Source of the DNA: Azoarcus sp. TTM-91
Lineage (GTDB): Bacteria; Pseudomonadota; Gammaproteobacteria; Burkholderiales; Rhodocyclaceae
Length of the DNA stretch: 46,275 bases
Assembly: GCF_012911025.1 (NCBI RefSeq)
Contig: NZ_WUEI01000031.1
Coordinates: 1-46,275, forward strand
Direction: 5' to 3'
Shown here: positions 1-7,535 of the stretch, in pieces
How positions within the stretch are numbered: the first letter of the stretch is position 1
How the letters are laid out: each line of letters opens with the position of its first letter
Notes under the pieces: generated by a model
Databases searched by the model: none
The model's input: only the letters and a program-made list of their open reading frames with translations
Told to the model about the DNA's origin: nothing
Made by a program: the position numbers and the translations under genes

Positions 1-34
1 CGGGTGGGGTCCAGAGGTAGGTGGTTTGGGACAT
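1..34 (-). CDS. 5' end of an unidentified CDS, possibly fumarylpyruvate hydrolase
   Basis: Only the first 11 codons lie in the window, starting at an ATG on the minus strand and reading M-S-Q-T-T-Y-L-W-T-P-P. A GGAG-like ribosome binding site lies about 12 bases upstream. The gene starts 24 bases after the gentisate 1,2-dioxygenase stop on the same strand, so the two are very likely co-transcribed. In gentisate pathways the next gene often encodes fumarylpyruvate hydrolase or maleylpyruvate isomerase, and an N-terminus rich in P and T would suit the former. That identity is inference from position; the visible residues are too few to show it. Confidence 0.5.
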   Translation of the reverse strand, partial: MSQTTYLWTPP

Positions 35-58
35 GGGATCTCTTACTCCGTTGGGGAT

Positions 59-1096
59 TCAGGCGCGGACTTCGTAGAAGCCGAGCTTCTTGTGCAGGGG
101 CGATTCGTCGGCGATGAACAGGAAGGCGGGGCGGTCGGCGCTGCGGTTCTTCAGCGTCACCCGGGAGTAGCCGGGGGCGCAGCAGGTGTCCGCTTCGGCC
201 AAGGTGAAAGGCGTGCCTTCGATGTCCACCTGGCTGCCGCCTTCGATCTGGTGGAACACCGCCGCCGGCGAGCGGGCGGGCAGCGCCAGCGTTTCGCCGG
301 GGCGCAGCATCAGCGCGAAGAAGCCGAGGATGTTCTCGCAGTCGCAGCCGGTTTCCGGATTCACATAGGCCACCTGCACCGCCTCGATGTCGGGCTGCGC
401 CTCGGCGAGCTTGAGCAGTGCGCTGCGCACTTCCTGCCAGGGATAGCGCAGCATCGGGTAGCGCTTGTCGCTGCGGGCGAACACCGGCGAGGGCACTACG
501 CCGCCGCGCTGGTAGGCGCGCTCCGCGTTCAGGCCTTTCACCGTTTGCGGCTGGCCTTCGGTCACGTAGGAGGCTTCAAGGTAGTAGGCCAGCGGCAGGT
601 CCAGCACGTCCAGCCACACCACCGGCTCGCTGCCGTCATGGCCATGTTCGTGCCACAGGCCGGTGGGGGTGAGGATGAGGTCGCCGCGGCTCATCGGGCA
701 CTTCTCGCCATCCACCGTGGTGTAGGCGCCTTCGCCCTCCACGATCATGCGCACCGCGTTGGGCGTGTGGCGATGGGAAGGGGCGAGCTCGCCCGGCAGC
801 AGCAACTGCATGCCCAGGTAGAGCGAGGAGCTGGCCTGCATCTTGTCCAGGCCGTGGCCGGGATTGGCCAGTACCAGCACCCGGCGCTCGGCCTTCTCGA
901 TGGGGGTCAGCTCGCCGGCGCGCAGCAGCAGCGGACGCAGGGTTTCGTAGGACCAGTGGGTGGGTTTGGTGCGCGGGCCGGGTTTGCCCGGCGGCAGTAC
1001 CGCCCGCAGGCTGGGCCACAGCGGTACCAGGTTGTGGGCGGTGAGTGCTTCGCGATACTCCAGCGGTAAATCGTCCAGGCGGCCGAGTTCCAGCAT
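59..1096 (-). CDS. gentisate 1,2-dioxygenase
   Basis: This 345-residue bicupin protein is a gentisate 1,2-dioxygenase, the Fe(II) enzyme that opens gentisate between C1 and C2 to give maleylpyruvate in the cytoplasm. The N-terminal cupin carries the metal-binding pattern PSHRHTPNAVRMIVEG and a later GLWHEHGHDG segment supplies the third histidine. A second, metal-less cupin lies near the C-terminus (AVFHQIEGGSQVDI). The length fits the family. The frame stays open upstream to 1219, but the ATG at 1096 is chosen because an AGGAGG site lies 6-8 bases before it and the protein then begins at the usual family N-terminus (MLELGRLDDLPLEYREAL). It is divergent from the LysR gene at 1237 and is followed at 24 bases by another minus-strand gene, giving a classical regulator/catabolic-operon arrangement. 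Substrate preference (gentisate versus 1-hydroxy-2-naphthoate or salicylate) cannot be read from the sequence. Confidence 0.92.
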   Translation of the reverse strand: MLELGRLDDLPLEYREALTAHNLVPLWPSLRAVLPPGKPGPRTKPTHWSYETLRPLLLRAGELTPIEKAERRVLVLANPGHGLDKMQASSSLYLGMQLLLPGELAPSHRHTPNAVRMIVEGEGAYTTVDGEKCPMSRGDLILTPTGLWHEHGHDGSEPVVWLDVLDLPLAYYLEASYVTEGQPQTVKGLNAERAYQRGGVVPSPVFARSDKRYPMLRYPWQEVRSALLKLAEAQPDIEAVQVAYVNPETGCDCENILGFFALMLRPGETLALPARSPAAVFHQIEGGSQVDIEGTPFTLAEADTCCAPGYSRVTLKNRSADRPAFLFIADESPLHKKLGFYEVRA

Positions 1097-1217
1097 GTGT
1101 GCTCCTCCTTTGTCGGGGCCGCTGGCCCCTGTCTTGGCAGGGCTGCGGCGTTTCGTTGTTGGAGGCAATTTAGCCGGCCATCGACATTTGATCCATGCAG
1201 TGATACCAATGCATTTC

Positions 1218-1232
1218 ATTCGAAATTCGAAT
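1218..1232. promoter_or_regulatory. candidate LysR operator between gentisate dioxygenase and its regulator
   Basis: ATTCGAAATTCGAAT is a perfect dyad with two 7-base arms around one A, and it contains the T-N11-A core typical of LysR-family binding sites. It lies 4 bases before the GTG start of the LysR gene and about 120 bases upstream of the gentisate dioxygenase ATG, within the 140-base divergent intergenic region. The position suggests autorepression by the LysR protein together with activation of the divergent operon. Binding itself is inference. Confidence 0.5.
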
Positions 1233-1236
1233 AGAG

Positions 1237-2166
1237 GTGGCGGTGCAGACCCTGGAAATCCGTTTGTTGAACGTGTTCGACGAGATCTACAAGACGCGCA
1301 GCGTCAGCCGCGCCGCCGACAACCTCAGCCTTGGCCAGCCGGCGGTCAGTATCGCGCTGGGCAAGCTGCGCGAGCACTTCGGCGATCCGCTGTTCGTGCG
1401 CACTTCGGCCGGAATGGAGCCGACGCCACTGGGCGAGGAACTGGTGCGGCCGGTACGCGCTGCCATCGATGCGCTGGGCGCCGCCTTCGGTTACCGCAAT
1501 GCCTTCGATCCGGCGACCGCCGCGCGGACCTTCCGCATCTGCATGACGGACATCAGCCAGCTGGTGCTGCTGCCGGCGCTCTGGGCGCACCTGCGCGAGG
1601 CGGCGCCGGGCGTGCGCATCGACATCGCCCATCTGTCGGCGGAGACGGCCCGGCAGCTGGAGTCCGGCGAGGCGGACCTGGCGCTGGGCTTCATGCCGCA
1701 GCTGGAGGCGGGCTTCTACCAGCAGTCCCTGTTCCGGCAGAACTATGTCTGCCTCGCCAGCATGGACCACCCGCGCATCCGCGAAACGCTGACGCTGGCG
1801 GACTTCGAGCGCGAGGAGCATGCGGTGGTCAGCAGCTCCGGCACCGGCCACCTGATCGTGGACAAGGAGCTTGCCCGGCAGGGCATCAACCGCCGGGTCG
1901 CCTTGCGGGTGCCGAACTTTTTGGGCGTGTCGTTTGTCGTTGAGCATACGGACATGCTGGTGACAATCCCGTTGCGGCTGGGGCAGGTGCTGGCCGGGCG
2001 AGGGCGCTTCCGCATCTTCGCGGTGCCCTTCGAATTGCCTGATTACGCGGTCAAGCAGCATTGGCACGAGCGTTACCACCATGACCCTGGCAACCGCTGG
2101 CTGCGCGGCGTCATTTCCGCGCTGCTGGCCGGCTTGCCGCCACCGCTGGAGGATGTCAGGAGTTGA
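1237..2166 (+). CDS. LysR-family transcriptional regulator, probably of gentisate genes
   Basis: This 309-residue protein has the LysR plan: an N-terminal winged helix-turn-helix (residues about 5-65, with SVSRAADNLSLGQPAVSIAL as the recognition segment) followed by a periplasmic-binding-protein-like effector domain. The helix-turn-helix and the GDPLFVRTSAGMEPTPLG stretch resemble the NahR/LinR/DntR branch that responds to aromatic acids. The start is GTG at 1237; a second in-frame GTG at 1243 is possible, and no strong Shine-Dalgarno site is seen. It is divergent from the gentisate 1,2-dioxygenase gene and shares a 140-base control region with a perfect dyad, so its likely job is to activate that operon in response to gentisate or a precursor. 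The effector is not shown by sequence. Confidence 0.9.
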   Translation: MAVQTLEIRLLNVFDEIYKTRSVSRAADNLSLGQPAVSIALGKLREHFGDPLFVRTSAGMEPTPLGEELVRPVRAAIDALGAAFGYRNAFDPATAARTFRICMTDISQLVLLPALWAHLREAAPGVRIDIAHLSAETARQLESGEADLALGFMPQLEAGFYQQSLFRQNYVCLASMDHPRIRETLTLADFEREEHAVVSSSGTGHLIVDKELARQGINRRVALRVPNFLGVSFVVEHTDMLVTIPLRLGQVLAGRGRFRIFAVPFELPDYAVKQHWHERYHHDPGNRWLRGVISALLAGLPPPLEDVRS

Positions 2167-2332
2167 CCGGCCGTCGGCTCGTTTGCCGCCGTTCGGTGCT
2201 CTGCTTAACGTCGCATGAAGTAGTCATTTCACCGAAATTCGATACTGAAAGAATCTTTTTGGGCGAAATTTATTCGTATGGGGTGCAGTCGCCGCTTGTC
2301 GGCCAATGTGCTTCTACGGTGAGGAAAGCGTG

Positions 2333-2359
2333 ATGTACTTCGCGCCCTCGTCCGCCTGA
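2333..2359 (+). CDS. possible 8-codon leader peptide
   Basis: A short frame ATG-TAC-TTC-GCG-CCC-TCG-TCC-GCC-TGA follows a good ribosome binding site (GTGAGGAAAG) at ordinary spacing. It lies 49 bases before the start of the small orphan gene at 2409. It could be a translated leader controlling that gene, or a chance start. No hairpins of a classical attenuator are obvious around it. Confidence 0.2.
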   Translation: MYFAPSSA

Positions 2360-2408
2360 GGTATGGATGATGAGCCGGCAGCACGAACAACCGGCACGGA
2401 GAGAGACG

Positions 2409-2645
2409 ATGATGGCTACGCAATATGGCGGTAACAGCCGCATTCCTGCGGCTTACCGGGGCGATATCTACGCCCTCGAGCCGGATCGGGAAGAACTGGT
2501 CAATCTGGGTGTGGAGATCGGCAGCTTCAATAGCAATATCGAGTGCTTCGAAGACTGCCGCCTGACGCCCCTGGCCCTGCGCCGCCTGCAGTTCCTGTCC
2601 GGCAAGTACCTCTGGGACCTGTCCCCTTCCTACAACCTCGATTGA
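2409..2645 (+). CDS. small conserved-looking hypothetical protein, 78 residues
   Basis: I do not recognise this family. The product is soluble and mixed in charge, with an acidic middle (ALEPDREELVNLGVEIG), two cysteines five residues apart around E-x-F-E-x-D-C, and a C-terminus rich in aromatics (YLWDLSPSYNLD). There is no signal peptide or membrane segment. The tandem ATG codons at 2409 and 2412 follow a GGAGAG site; an upstream in-frame ATG at 2367 has none, so it was not chosen. The gene ends 2 bases before the convergent stop of the PAS-GGDEF-EAL gene, with no terminator between them. Codon use looks ordinary for the window, which supports real coding. Confidence 0.6.
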   Translation: MMATQYGGNSRIPAAYRGDIYALEPDREELVNLGVEIGSFNSNIECFEDCRLTPLALRRLQFLSGKYLWDLSPSYNLD

Positions 2646-2647
2646 CC

Positions 2648-5335
2648 TCAGCTGGCGGCGGCTTCGCCGTTCAGCCACGGCCGCGCCCCGCCGCCCAGCA
2701 GGGCGGCCAGGCGGTCGGCCTCCAGTGGATGGCTGAAGTGGAAGCCCTGGACGAGGTCGCAGCCCAAGCGCTTCAGCTTGTCCAGCTGACCGGCGTTCTC
2801 CACGCCCTCGGCCACCACGTTCAGCCGCAGTTCATGGGCGAGGGCGATGGTGGCGGCGCAGATGGCGGCATCTTCCGGGTCGGAGTCGATGCCGCGTACG
2901 AAAGAGCGGTCCATCTTCAGGCTGGCCACTGGCAACAGCTTTAGATGGGACAGTGACGAATAGCCGGTGCCGAAATCGTCCAGCGCCAGCGCCACGCCCA
3001 TTCCGTTCAGCCGGGTCAGCACCTGCGCCGCGTTCTCCGGATCGCGCAGCGCGGCCGATTCGGTGATCTCCAACTCCAGGTGTGAAGGCCTGAGGCCGTG
3101 GCGCTCCAGCGCTTCGGTGATGGACTGCGGCAGTTCCCGCGATTCCAGCTGGCGGGCGGACAGGTTGACCGCCATCTTCAGCCAGTCCAACCCCTGGCGA
3201 TGCCATTCGGCAAGCTGGCGCAAGGCTTCGTCCACCACCCAGGCACCGATGGCGTCTATCAGCCCGCATTCCTCGGCGAGGGGAATGAAGCGTTCGGGCG
3301 GAATCAGCCCTTCCACCGGATCGTTCCAGCGCACCAGCGCTTCCACCCTGCGCACCTCGCCGCTGTCCAGATCGATCAGGGGTTGGTAGTGCAGCAGCAG
3401 CCGGCCGGCGCGCAGCGCCTCGCGCAGACGGTTCTCCTGCAACAGCGCTAGCGCGGAGGTGGCGTCCAGCCCGAGCGCGAAGCGTTGCAGCCGGTTGCGG
3501 CCCTGGGCCTTGGCGTGCTGCACCGCGGTTTCGGCATGGCGCAGCAGCACCGCGGCGTCATCGCCGTCTTCCGGGTAGCGGCTGAGGCCGATGCTGGCGG
3601 TCAGCTCGAACACCTCGCCGCCGACCAGGCAGGGCGCACGCAGCCGCTGCAGCAGCGTGTCCGCGAGTTCCTCCACTTCTTCCGCCGGGTGGGCGCCGGC
3701 GACCAGCACCGCGAACTCATCGCCTCCCAGGCGGGCCACTGCGCCGCGGCCATGGACGCAATCCGCCGCCCGCAGCGACAGCTCGACCAGCAGCTGATCG
3801 CCCACCGCCGGCCCACAGATGTCGTTGATGCGCTTGAAGCGGTCGATGTCGATCTGCATGAGCGCCAGCGGCCGGCCCTGGATGCGTGCCGCGCTCAGCG
3901 CCTCGGCCAGGCGGGCGACGAAGGCGCGGCGGTTGGGCAGGCCGGTGAGGGCGTCGTGATGGGCGAGGTGGCGGATGCGGTCCTCGGCCTCCTTGCGCTC
4001 GGAGAGGTCGTGGAAGCAGGCGATGTGGTGGGAGACCTCGCCGCTGGCGTCACGCACCACGTCAATGCTGAGCCACTTGGGATACAGGCTGCCGTCCTTG
4101 CGCCTGTCCCAGATCTCGCCTTCCCAGTGGCCCTTGCGATGAAGCTCGTGCCACATGCCATGGTAGAGCGCGGGCGGCGTGGTGCCCGAGGAGAGCAGGC
4201 CGGGGTCATGACCCAGCACATCCTCGGGCTGGTAGCCGGTCAGCGTGGTGAAGGCGGGGTTGACGGCGACGATGCGGTTGCCGGCGTCGGTCACCAGGAT
4301 GGCTTCCCGGCTGTGTTCGAACACGCCGCCAAGCATCCGCAGGCGGGCATCCGCGCGGCTGCGCTCGGCGGTGTCCAGGGCGAAGCAGAGCAGGTGGATG
4401 CGGCCGCCGAGTATCGCGCGGTGGGCCGAGAACTGGAAGGGCACACGGCTGCCGTCGCGCTGGGTGAGGGCGGTATCCACCTCGGCGTGGCCGGTGCTCA
4501 GCGCGCGGTTCAGCGTGGCGGTGATCTCGGCGCCGTCCTCCGGCTCGAACAGGTCGGCCAGCAGATGGCCGGACAGTTCGTCGGCGGTGCAGGCGGTGTA
4601 GCGCTCCAGGTTGGCGTTCCAGCGCCGCAGCCGGCCGCTTTCATCGACCACGCAGTAGATGCCGGGCAGGATGCCGACGAGTTGTTCGTGCAGGGCCTGC
4701 TCGTCGCCCAGTTGCTGCTCGGTACGGCGCTGTTCGCGCAGATCGTGGTAGATGGAAACGATGAGCCGGGGCAGGCCCCGGCCGTCGCGCAGCAGGAAGG
4801 CCTGCTCCTCGACCGGCACCCGGGCGTGGGCGCCGCACAGCAATTCGAATTCGCCCTCCCAGTGGCCATGCTCCACCAGGCAGGGGAGCATTTCCTCGTC
4901 CAGCCGGCGTTGCTGGGCTTCCGGGTAGTAGACGCTGATACGGCGGCCCACCGCGTCCTGCGGTTTGTCCTCGCCCACCAGCCGGGCGAGCGCCGGGTTG
5001 ATGTAGCGCACCCGGCCGTGCAGATCCACCAGGCTGAGGCCGAGGGCGCTGCGCTGGGCGAAAGGTTCGAACTGGCGCAGGGCGGCGGAGAGCGTGGTGC
5101 TGACCGCCTTGGGAATGGCGAAGAGCCGTACCAGCCCGAGCGTAGAGGCGGAGAAGGCCAGCAGAAGGCAGACCAGCAGAGCACTGGTGGGCCAGCCCGC
5201 CAGCGGACCGGAGGCCGCCAGCCCGGCGGCGGCCAGCAGGCCGAGGTTGGCGAAGATGCAGATCCCGTACAGGAGACGGGTGCGACGGGCGGAGTGCACG
5301 ATGTTCGCGAGGGCCTGGACGAGAAGACTTCCCAT
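2648..5335 (-). CDS. membrane-anchored PAS-GGDEF-EAL cyclic-di-GMP signalling protein
   Basis: This roughly 895-residue protein probably makes and/or breaks cyclic-di-GMP. Two membrane helices lie near residues 20-45 and 50-75 with very little between them, so sensing is likely cytoplasmic. Three PAS-like domains follow (about 90-205, 215-330 and 340-455; the last has the classical ILVTDAGNRIVAVNPAFTTL pattern). The GGDEF domain (about 460-620) keeps RLGGDEFA, but the RxxD inhibitory site five residues upstream is absent (HGRG in its place). The EAL domain (about 640-880) keeps VEALVRW, EITESA, DDFGTGYSSL and AEGVE, so it looks catalytically competent. The start is the ATG at 5335; an in-frame TTG at 5344 adds three residues. 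Neither start has a strong ribosome binding site. It stands alone on the minus strand and meets the small gene at 2409 tail to tail. Whether cyclase or phosphodiesterase activity dominates cannot be told. Confidence 0.92.
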   Translation of the reverse strand: MGSLLVQALANIVHSARRTRLLYGICIFANLGLLAAAGLAASGPLAGWPTSALLVCLLLAFSASTLGLVRLFAIPKAVSTTLSAALRQFEPFAQRSALGLSLVDLHGRVRYINPALARLVGEDKPQDAVGRRISVYYPEAQQRRLDEEMLPCLVEHGHWEGEFELLCGAHARVPVEEQAFLLRDGRGLPRLIVSIYHDLREQRRTEQQLGDEQALHEQLVGILPGIYCVVDESGRLRRWNANLERYTACTADELSGHLLADLFEPEDGAEITATLNRALSTGHAEVDTALTQRDGSRVPFQFSAHRAILGGRIHLLCFALDTAERSRADARLRMLGGVFEHSREAILVTDAGNRIVAVNPAFTTLTGYQPEDVLGHDPGLLSSGTTPPALYHGMWHELHRKGHWEGEIWDRRKDGSLYPKWLSIDVVRDASGEVSHHIACFHDLSERKEAEDRIRHLAHHDALTGLPNRRAFVARLAEALSAARIQGRPLALMQIDIDRFKRINDICGPAVGDQLLVELSLRAADCVHGRGAVARLGGDEFAVLVAGAHPAEEVEELADTLLQRLRAPCLVGGEVFELTASIGLSRYPEDGDDAAVLLRHAETAVQHAKAQGRNRLQRFALGLDATSALALLQENRLREALRAGRLLLHYQPLIDLDSGEVRRVEALVRWNDPVEGLIPPERFIPLAEECGLIDAIGAWVVDEALRQLAEWHRQGLDWLKMAVNLSARQLESRELPQSITEALERHGLRPSHLELEITESAALRDPENAAQVLTRLNGMGVALALDDFGTGYSSLSHLKLLPVASLKMDRSFVRGIDSDPEDAAICAATIALAHELRLNVVAEGVENAGQLDKLKRLGCDLVQGFHFSHPLEADRLAALLGGGARPWLNGEAAAS

Positions 5336-5456
5336 TCTGGTCAATGAATGGCGACAGGTAAATACAAGCGGGTATCCCGTAAGAAAATGTCAGGTAATGC
5401 GCCCTTCCGGCGGCGGTATTGGCTGTCGCTGGGGGAGGGCGGCGGCGCCGGTCGGA

Positions 5457-5492
5457 CAAGAAAAAAGCCCGGCGGATCGCTCCGCCGGGCTT
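5457..5492 (-). terminator. Rho-independent terminator of the fumarase gene
   Basis: Read on the minus strand, an AAGCCCGGCGGA arm, a 4-base loop and the TCCGCCGGGCTT arm are followed by TTTTCTTG. It begins about 25 bases after the fumarase stop, which fits a strong intrinsic terminator. Confidence 0.9.
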
Positions 5493-5517
5493 GGGGTGGG
5501 GCCGGACAGGTGCCGGA

Positions 5518-7050
5518 TCAGGCGACGGCGACCGGGATCTTGCCGATCTTGGCCTGCCATTCCTTCGGGCCGGTGTTGTGCACGCTGGTGCCGCTGGAAT
5601 CCACCGCCACCGTCACCGGCATGTCCTGCACGGTGAACTCGTAGATGGCTTCCATGCCCAGGTCGGCGAAGCCGACCACCTTGGCTTCCTTGATGGCCTT
5701 GGACACCAGGTAGGCGGAGCCGCCGACCGCCATCAGGTAGGCCGACTTGTTGTCGCGGATGGCGTCGATGGCGACCGGGCCGCGCTCGGACTTGCCGATC
5801 ATGGAGATGAGGCCGGTCTGCTCCAGCATCATGCGGGTGAACTTGTCCATGCGGGTCGCGGTGGTGGGGCCGGCCGGGCCGACGACTTCGTCACGCACCG
5901 GATCGACCGGGCCGACGTAGTAGATGACGCGGTTGGTGAAGTCCACCGGCAGCTCTTCGCCCTTGGCCAGCATGTCCTGGATGCGCTTGTGGGCGGCGTC
6001 GCGGCCGGTGAGCATCTTGCCGTTGAGCAGCAGGATCTGGCCCGGCTTCCAGGCGGCGACTTCTTCCTTGGTCAGCGTGTCCAGGTTCACTCGGGTGGCA
6101 ACGTTGGTGTCGGCGGTCCAGGTAACCTGCGGCCAGTCTTCCAGGCGGGGCGTTTCCAGCTTGGCCGGGCCGGAGCCGTCCAGCTCGAAGTGCACATGGC
6201 GGGTGGCGGCGCAGTTGGGGATCATCGCGATCGGCAGCGAGGCGGCGTGCGTCGGGTAGTCGAGGATCTTGACGTCCAGCACGGTGGTGAGGCCGCCCAG
6301 GCCCTGGGCGCCTATGCCCAGCGCGTTCACCTTTTCCATCAGTTCCAGGCGCAGTTCCTCGACGCGGCTGAGCGCGGCGCCGGAGGCGGCCTTCTCGCGC
6401 AGCTCGTGGATGTCCACCGGCGCCATCAGCGATTCCTTGGCCATCAGCATCGCCTTCTCCGGGGTGCCGCCGATGCCGATGCCGAGGATGCCCGGCGGAC
6501 ACCAGCCGGCGCCCATGGTCGGCATCGTCTTCAGCACCCAGTCCACCAGGGAGTCGGACGGGTTCAGCATGGCCATCTTGGACTTGTTCTCCGAGCCGCC
6601 GCCCTTGGCCGCACAGGTGACTTCCACATGGTCGCCGGGGACGATCTCGTAATGGATCACCGCTGGGGTGTTGTCCTTGGAGTTCTTGCGGGCGCCGGCC
6701 GGGTCGAGCAGCACCGAGGCGCGCAGCTTGTTGTCCGGGTGGTTGTAGGCGCGGCGCACGCCTTCGTTGACCATCTCCTGGACGCTCATCCTGGCGTCCC
6801 ACTGCACGTTCATGCCGACCTTGAGGAAAACCACGGCAATGCCGGTGTCCTGGCAGATGGGGCGGTGGCCTTCGGCGCACATGCGCGAGTTGGTGAGGAT
6901 CTGGGCGATGGCGTCCTTCGCCGCCGGGCTCTCTTCCCGTTCCCAGGCCTCGCCCAGCGCCTTGATGTAGTCGAGCGGATGGTAGTAGCTGATGTACTGG
7001 AAGGCATCCGCGACGGACTGGATGAGGTCTTCTTCGCGAATCACGGTCAT
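5518..7050 (-). CDS. class I (iron-sulfur) fumarate hydratase
   Basis: The 510-residue product is a single-chain class I fumarase, which hydrates fumarate to L-malate using an oxygen-sensitive 4Fe-4S cluster. The three expected cluster cysteines are visible: C66 in RPICQDTG, C184 in GWCPPG and C280 in IPNCAATRH. The C-terminal beta domain carries GPTTATRMDKF and the GKSERGP segment. Length and both domains match the E. coli FumA/FumB type. The frame is open far upstream to 7467, but the ATG at 7050 has a GGAGA site 8 bases before it and gives the normal N-terminus. It forms a single-gene unit with its own terminator. The family also acts on mesaconate in some organisms. Gentisate breakdown yields fumarate, so a metabolic link with the left-edge genes is possible, but they are not in one operon. 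Confidence 0.95.
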   Translation of the reverse strand: MTVIREEDLIQSVADAFQYISYYHPLDYIKALGEAWEREESPAAKDAIAQILTNSRMCAEGHRPICQDTGIAVVFLKVGMNVQWDARMSVQEMVNEGVRRAYNHPDNKLRASVLLDPAGARKNSKDNTPAVIHYEIVPGDHVEVTCAAKGGGSENKSKMAMLNPSDSLVDWVLKTMPTMGAGWCPPGILGIGIGGTPEKAMLMAKESLMAPVDIHELREKAASGAALSRVEELRLELMEKVNALGIGAQGLGGLTTVLDVKILDYPTHAASLPIAMIPNCAATRHVHFELDGSGPAKLETPRLEDWPQVTWTADTNVATRVNLDTLTKEEVAAWKPGQILLLNGKMLTGRDAAHKRIQDMLAKGEELPVDFTNRVIYYVGPVDPVRDEVVGPAGPTTATRMDKFTRMMLEQTGLISMIGKSERGPVAIDAIRDNKSAYLMAVGGSAYLVSKAIKEAKVVGFADLGMEAIYEFTVQDMPVTVAVDSSGTSVHNTGPKEWQAKIGKIPVAVA

Positions 7051-7535
7051 GGCGAGGTCTCCGGGGTGATGGGAACGAAAAGAACGTACTGGGGGCAAAC
7101 CGCGGGATTTTAGCACCGGCGGCCTAGGGGAAAACCCTTGCCGACGATAGGGGGCGCATGCGGACGTGGGGCACGGGGAGGGCGCAACGATGGCGCTCGT
7201 GCCCAGGCGCAATGGGCCATACGCACTCAGGCGGCGGTGAGGAGCGCCGTAGGTGCGGACCGGGAGCGGGCCCGGGGCCGCTCCAGTCGAAGCCTTGTCC
7301 TTCTTCGGCCAGGGCTTGCATTGAGACGGCGTGCGGGTGCGTGGCGGCCGGCTGAGTTCATGGTGTACCAGCGCTTGCCAAGGCGTTCCGCTTCCGGCTT
7401 CTCCGGCGCGGTGTGCGGCGAAGACGCAAGGCCGGGGCTGACTGGCCTGAAGGAGGAGGGAAGCCACGGTAAGTGACTGGCGTTTCTGCTATTCTTCCCG
7501 GCTTTCCTCACGAAGCACGCCCCTTCCGCCCCATC
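7051..7535. other. 485-base intergenic region between divergent fumarase and transporter genes
   Basis: No gene is supported here. Several frames are open because of the high GC, but none has a ribosome binding site or a recognisable product. On the minus strand a TAAAAT hexamer at 7107-7112, with a weak TTTTCC 16 bases upstream (7129-7134), could be the fumarase promoter. The rest is GC-rich and shows no clear repeat. Confidence 0.5.

Noticed and set aside
3485..5347. Long open frame (about 620 codons) antisense to the PAS-GGDEF-EAL gene
   Set aside because: It mirrors the codon pattern of the opposite strand and has no domain; the minus-strand product is a clear signalling protein.
7051..7467. 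N-terminal extension of the fumarase frame
   Set aside because: The extra residues are proline/arginine-rich and unlike any fumarase, and the ATG at 7050 has a good ribosome binding site.
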